NCBI GenBank assembly: GCA_964470515.1
Contig: CAYYDD010000069.1
Span: forward strand, 1-7,388
DNA from: RGIG3009 sp964470515
Lineage (GTDB): Bacteria > Bacillota > Clostridia > Oscillospirales > Acutalibacteraceae
Length of the DNA stretch: 7,388 nucleotides
Direction: 5' to 3'
Part shown: positions 4,802 to 7,388 of the stretch, piece by piece
Position numbering within the stretch: position 1 is the first letter of the stretch
Layout of the letters: each line of letters starts with the position of its first letter
Program-made: the position numbers and the translations under genes
Notes under the pieces: generated by a model
The model's database searches: none
Told to the model about the DNA's origin: nothing
What the model saw: the letters and a program-made list of their open reading frames with translations, nothing else

Positions 4802-6946
4802 ATGGACACTGCTTTTCTCCCCGCAGGAAAGAAGGGGGCGACGTACCCCCATTTCCCTGCCCCGGCGTTCGCCGTTATCTGGCGCAACTGGGGTCTGGTT
4901 CCCGTCGATCGCATCGCGAGGGCACTGGATGCTGATGAGAAAACTGTCTGCAAATGGGCAGAACGGATGGGGCTCCCGCCCCATCCGTCTGTTTCTCCGT
5001 TGTGGAAGCAGCGCGGTTTTCTCACGGTGATCCGCAACAACTGGAATCTGTGCGATTACGATCAGATCCTCGCACTCACAGGTATGACCGATGAGCATCT
5101 GGAATTTACCCTGCGTGAGGATGACTTTATGTGGTACAAGATGGGCTGCTTAAAACCCGTCGTTGAGCGTCCGTCCCTGAAGACGGAATATCCCGCCGCA
5201 GTCATCACCCGTCTGGACGAGATCGCCGCGCTGGTGCGCAAGATCAATGCCCCGGCAGACAATGCGTTTGAATTTCTCGCTCCTTATCGCGAGGACTACA
5301 AGGGCGAGATCGTGCTCCCGCAGCAGGACGATCTGCGTCTGGTCTATTCCTATTTTGCGCTGTATGCCGATACGCTGGCAGACGATGCTGTCGAATCGTA
5401 TCCCGACGCCCTGCTTGCCGAGTATGCGGCCAACGGCATCAACGCCATCTGGCTGCAAGCCTTGTTGCGTCAGCTCACTCCCAATCCGTGGGACGATCAC
5501 GAGGAGGATGCTCGTCTGCGTCCACAGCGCTTGGCGTCCTTGCGTGCACTGGTCAACCGTGCCGCCAAGTACGGCATCGGCGTGTATCTGTACATCAACG
5601 AGCCGCGCCCCGAGCCGGACAGCTTCTTTGAAAAATTCCCGCACCTGCGCGGTGCCGAGTACGAGGTCTTCCATTGCCTGTGCACCTCGCTGCCGGAGGT
5701 ACAGCAGTATCTGGAGGACTCGATGGAATATCTGTTCCGAGAGGTGCCGGGTCTGGCCGGTTACTTCGATATCACCTGTTCCGAGAACTTCACCAACTGC
5801 GCTTGCCGCGGCCGCGAACCGCAATCCACCTGCCCGCGTTGCAAGGATGTGCCGCCGCAGGATCTGATAGCGGCTGTCAACAACAGTATGGCGCGCGGTG
5901 CCAAGAAGTCCAACCCCAACGCACGCGTCATCGCCCATACGTGGGCGTGGGAGTACACGTGGGACGAGGATGCTATCGCCAAGCACACCGAAGGTCAATA
6001 CATTCTCGCGGTCAGTGAACGGGATGTTCCGTATGTTCGCGGCGGTGTGGCATCCGCTGTGCGCGATTACTCTATGTCCGTCGTCGGTCCGGGTGCCAAT
6101 TCCAGCCGTCAGTGGCAGGCCGCACAGAAAAACGGCCATCGCGCCATCGCTAAGGTGCAGATCAACGGTAGCTGGGAGATCAGCTCCCAACCGTATCTTC
6201 CGATCTTTGAGCTGATCGGCGAGCATTTGCGAAACGTCAAGGCTATCGGTGTGCGCGATGCGATGCTGACCTGGACGGTCGGCGGCAGTCCGTCACCCAT
6301 CACACAGTTCGCGTGCGAGTATCTCGACAGCGAGAAGCCTCTGGAAGAGGCACTGGCCGCATTCTTCAAGCAGGAATACGGTACTTCAGCCGATACGGTC
6401 GCTGCCGCGGATAAGCAGTTCTGTGCGGCGTTCCGTGAGTACCCGTTCCACATCCGGATGATCTACAACGGCCCGCACACGTTTGGCCCGATGGCTCCGT
6501 TCTTTGAGGAACCGACCGGCTGTGCGTCCACGATGATCGGCTTTCCGTACGACGATTTGGACGGCTATCGTGCCTGCTATCCGCGTGAGATCCTGGAGCA
6601 GCAGTTCCGTATTCTCTCCGAGGAATGGAAGAAGGGCATCGCGATCCTCGAAGCCAACCCCGATACGAGCGACAAGTACACGGAGCTGTGCCGTATGGCG
6701 AAAGCTGCGTATTGCCACTTCACATCGGCCTATAATCACATCCGCTTCATCATCTGCCGCGATAACGGTGACAAAGCGGGTATGAAGGCTACCATCCTCT
6801 CCGAGCAGGCGATCGTAACCGAAACGATGCGGCTACGCGCGGAGGATTCGCGTCTCGGATTTGAGGCAAGCAATCAGTATTACTACTCGATGCAGGATCT
6901 CGTTGAAAAACAGATCAATTTGGCCTACCTCGCCGACCGCTGCTAA
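4802..6946 (+). CDS. Cytosolic glycoside-hydrolase-like TIM-barrel protein with N-terminal tandem HTH-like repeats
   Basis: This is a 714-residue protein without signal peptide or membrane span. The ATG at 4802 is chosen because CGGAGGG lies nine bases upstream; the frame extends further up only by overlapping the previous gene. Residues 24-58 and 75-109 are two related HTH-like units (VIWRNWGL and VIRNNWNL, period 51). Residues 195-385 look like a TIM-barrel sugar hydrolase: LLAEYAANGINAIWLQ, RAAKYGIGVYLYINEPRP, then YFDITCSENFTNC (Glu328 a candidate acid/base), a Cys cluster (Cys333, 335, 344, 347) and HTWAWEYTW (379-387). The later part has WTVGGSPSPITQFACEYL (491-508), and the C-terminus carries DSRLGFEASNQYYY (682-695), shared by related uncharacterised proteins. 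It resembles GH20/DUF4838-type enzymes but I cannot place it in a named family. Last in the operon, it likely cleaves an imported glycoside inside the cell. Confidence 0.75.
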   Translation: MDTAFLPAGKKGATYPHFPAPAFAVIWRNWGLVPVDRIARALDADEKTVCKWAERMGLPPHPSVSPLWKQRGFLTVIRNNWNLCDYDQILALTGMTDEHLEFTLREDDFMWYKMGCLKPVVERPSLKTEYPAAVITRLDEIAALVRKINAPADNAFEFLAPYREDYKGEIVLPQQDDLRLVYSYFALYADTLADDAVESYPDALLAEYAANGINAIWLQALLRQLTPNPWDDHEEDARLRPQRLASLRALVNRAAKYGIGVYLYINEPRPEPDSFFEKFPHLRGAEYEVFHCLCTSLPEVQQYLEDSMEYLFREVPGLAGYFDITCSENFTNCACRGREPQSTCPRCKDVPPQDLIAAVNNSMARGAKKSNPNARVIAHTWAWEYTWDEDAIAKHTEGQYILAVSERDVPYVRGGVASAVRDYSMSVVGPGANSSRQWQAAQKNGHRAIAKVQINGSWEISSQPYLPIFELIGEHLRNVKAIGVRDAMLTWTVGGSPSPITQFACEYLDSEKPLEEALAAFFKQEYGTSADTVAAADKQFCAAFREYPFHIRMIYNGPHTFGPMAPFFEEPTGCASTMIGFPYDDLDGYRACYPREILEQQFRILSEEWKKGIAILEANPDTSDKYTELCRMAKAAYCHFTSAYNHIRFIICRDNGDKAGMKATILSEQAIVTETMRLRAEDSRLGFEASNQYYYSMQDLVEKQINLAYLADRC

Positions 6947-6955
6947 CCCCAAAGT

Positions 6956-6986
6956 AAAAAGACCGCCTCTGAGAGGCGGTCTTTTT
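6956..6986 (+). terminator. Intrinsic terminator of the operon
   Basis: GACCGCCTC and GAGGCGGTC form a 9-bp GC-rich stem around a TGA loop (6961-6981), followed by TTTTT and preceded by AAAAA, so it can work in both directions. It lies 14 bases after the last operon stop codon and ends the transcript there. Confidence 0.95.
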
Positions 6987-7044
6987 GATCGTCAATTATA
7001 ATCAGCGGCCACATTCGCCCGCAACACCCGCACAATTTAAAATC

Positions 7045-7077
7045 AGCCCCCTAGGGCGGGGGCTTTCCCCCGCCGCC
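7045..7077. repeat. GC-rich double palindrome
   Basis: Two mutually exclusive stems can form: AGCCCCC (7045-7051) with GGGGGCT (7058-7064), or GGCGGGGG (7055-7062) with CCCCCGCC (7067-7074). GC-rich units of this type are common as dispersed intergenic elements in Oscillospiraceae-like genomes; that attribution is from memory. No T-tract follows, so a terminator role is unlikely. Confidence 0.55.
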
Positions 7078-7120
7078 ATCACGCGCACAAACCAATAGGA
7101 GCGGACCGTCGAGGGCACCT

Positions 7121-7162
7121 GTCCCTACGCACGTTCTGTAGGGACGATTCACGAAATCGCCC
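7121..7162. repeat. GTAGGGACG-type palindromic intergenic repeat
   Basis: GTCCCTAC (7121-7128) pairs exactly with GTAGGGAC (7138-7145). Overlapping it, CGATT (7145-7149) pairs with AATCG (7155-7159), extended by two more pairs past one mismatch. The unit GTAGGGACGATTCACGAAAT followed by CGCCC resembles a repeat seen many times in gut Clostridia genomes. A weaker relative, GCCCCTACG, lies at 1341-1349. Confidence 0.6.
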
Positions 7163-7262
7163 ACCGTGATTCACCGTAAGTAAAAGCAGAGCAAACAAAG
7201 CGTGACATTCTTAACGGAGAATTAGAAAATTTTACAATTCTTATTTAAGAAGAACCAGCATC

Positions 7263-7282
7263 GCATTTGTACTTACAAATGC
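7263..7282. repeat. Perfect 9-bp AT-rich palindrome
   Basis: GCATTTGTA (7263-7271) and TACAAATGC (7274-7282) are exact reverse complements separated by two bases. It is close to TTCTTATTTAAGAA at 7238-7251, another palindrome. No adjacent gene explains either; they may be parts of one AT-rich intergenic repeat. Confidence 0.45.
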
Positions 7283-7287
7283 AGTTG

Positions 7288-7306
7288 TGCAGAAGCCCAA
7301 ACCCAC
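7288..7306. repeat. Copy 2 of a dispersed 19-base repeat
   Basis: This matches 1365-1383 at 18 of 19 positions in the same orientation (only the fifth base differs, G here and C there). It follows the AT-rich palindromes. Confidence 0.55.
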
Positions 7307-7332
7307 TAATAATTGTTGAAATATCCACCCGT

Positions 7333-7386
7333 AAAAAAAGATAACTCTCCCATATTATCCAAAAAACAGTTGGTTAGTATGGGAGA
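7333..7386 (-). terminator. Terminator-like hairpin for a minus-strand gene beyond the right edge
   Basis: TCTCCCATA (7346-7354) pairs with TATGGGAGA (7378-7386), and the stem continues inward to 7362/7370 with one G-T wobble and one mismatch, giving a 17-position stem around a 7-base loop. Read on the minus strand it is followed, six bases later, by seven T residues (A-tract 7333-7339). This fits an intrinsic terminator of a gene to the right. A terminal repeat of a mobile element is an alternative that cannot be excluded at the window edge. Confidence 0.45.
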
Positions 7387-7388
7387 TT

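Larger units (their letters stand above)
6987..7388. other. Gene-free repeat-rich stretch at the right end
   Basis: I find no coding region with a ribosome binding site or family-like sequence on either strand in these 400 bases. The stretch starts GC-rich with two palindromic units (7045-7077 and 7121-7162), contains the near-tandem CACCGT GATT CACCGT (7163-7177... starting CACCG), then becomes AT-rich with TTCTTATTTAAGAA (7238-7251), a perfect stem-loop at 7263-7282, the 19-base dispersed repeat and an edge hairpin. It looks like accumulated intergenic repeats. Confidence 0.65.

Noticed and set aside
2829..4802. A 657-codon open frame on the minus strand opposite three operon genes
   Set aside because: It is antisense to clearly conserved M24 and creatininase-family genes, has low-complexity composition rich in Val, Gly, His and Asp, and has no family motifs. 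The plus-strand codon bias explains the lack of stops.
5150..6226. A 358-codon open frame on the minus strand inside the glycosidase-like gene
   Set aside because: It is a shadow of the plus-strand gene, with no ribosome binding site or recognisable domain.
6987..7388. CRISPR array or RNA gene among the palindromes
   Set aside because: The repeats are not regularly spaced or identical, and no tRNA, rRNA or known ncRNA core is visible.

Overview
The window looks like chromosomal DNA of a high-GC member of the Bacillota, most likely a gut-type Clostridia of the Oscillospiraceae/Ruminococcaceae kind. The evidence is strong purine-rich ribosome binding sites, a clean sigma-A promoter, GC-biased codons beside AT-rich intergenic DNA, and short palindromic intergenic repeats of a GTAGGG(G/A)CG type. 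The taxonomic placement is an inference; there is no rRNA or marker gene here.

Left part, minus strand (1-1104): an MntP-type manganese exporter has its own sigma-A promoter and is followed after 17 bases by a multi-pass membrane protein that runs off the left edge. A gene-free stretch (about 1105-1406) holds a perfect 10-bp stem-loop and traces of dispersed repeats.

Central part (1407-6946): a minus-strand AraC-family regulator with an N-terminal PocR-type sensor domain is divergent from a tightly packed plus-strand operon of four genes. They are (1) a stand-alone ASRT-fold protein (relative of the Anabaena sensory rhodopsin transducer), (2) an M24 'pita-bread' hydrolase with substitutions at most metal-ligand positions, as in creatinase, (3) a creatininase-family amidohydrolase, and (4) a 714-residue cytosolic protein with two tandem HTH-like repeats followed by a glycoside-hydrolase-like TIM barrel. 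Intergenic gaps are 35, 3 and 5 bases, and the operon closes with a strong intrinsic terminator. The 133-base divergent region carries a palindrome and a direct repeat of the same half-site 33 bases apart, directly over the regulator's own promoter. The plus-strand promoter has no good -35 box, which fits activator-dependent transcription.

Taken together, the central block is a self-contained, inducible, cytosolic catabolic and sensing cassette. The enzyme pair resembles the creatininase/creatinase cascade, but key residues argue against creatine itself. With the ASRT protein and the glycosidase-like protein, the likely target is a sugar-containing or amide/N-linked small molecule. The substrate is not determinable from sequence. 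This block is the best candidate for an undescribed system here.

Right part (6987-7388): about 400 bases without a gene, filled with GC-rich and AT-rich palindromic repeats, a 19-base repeat shared with the region after the regulator gene, and a minus-strand terminator-like hairpin at the very edge.
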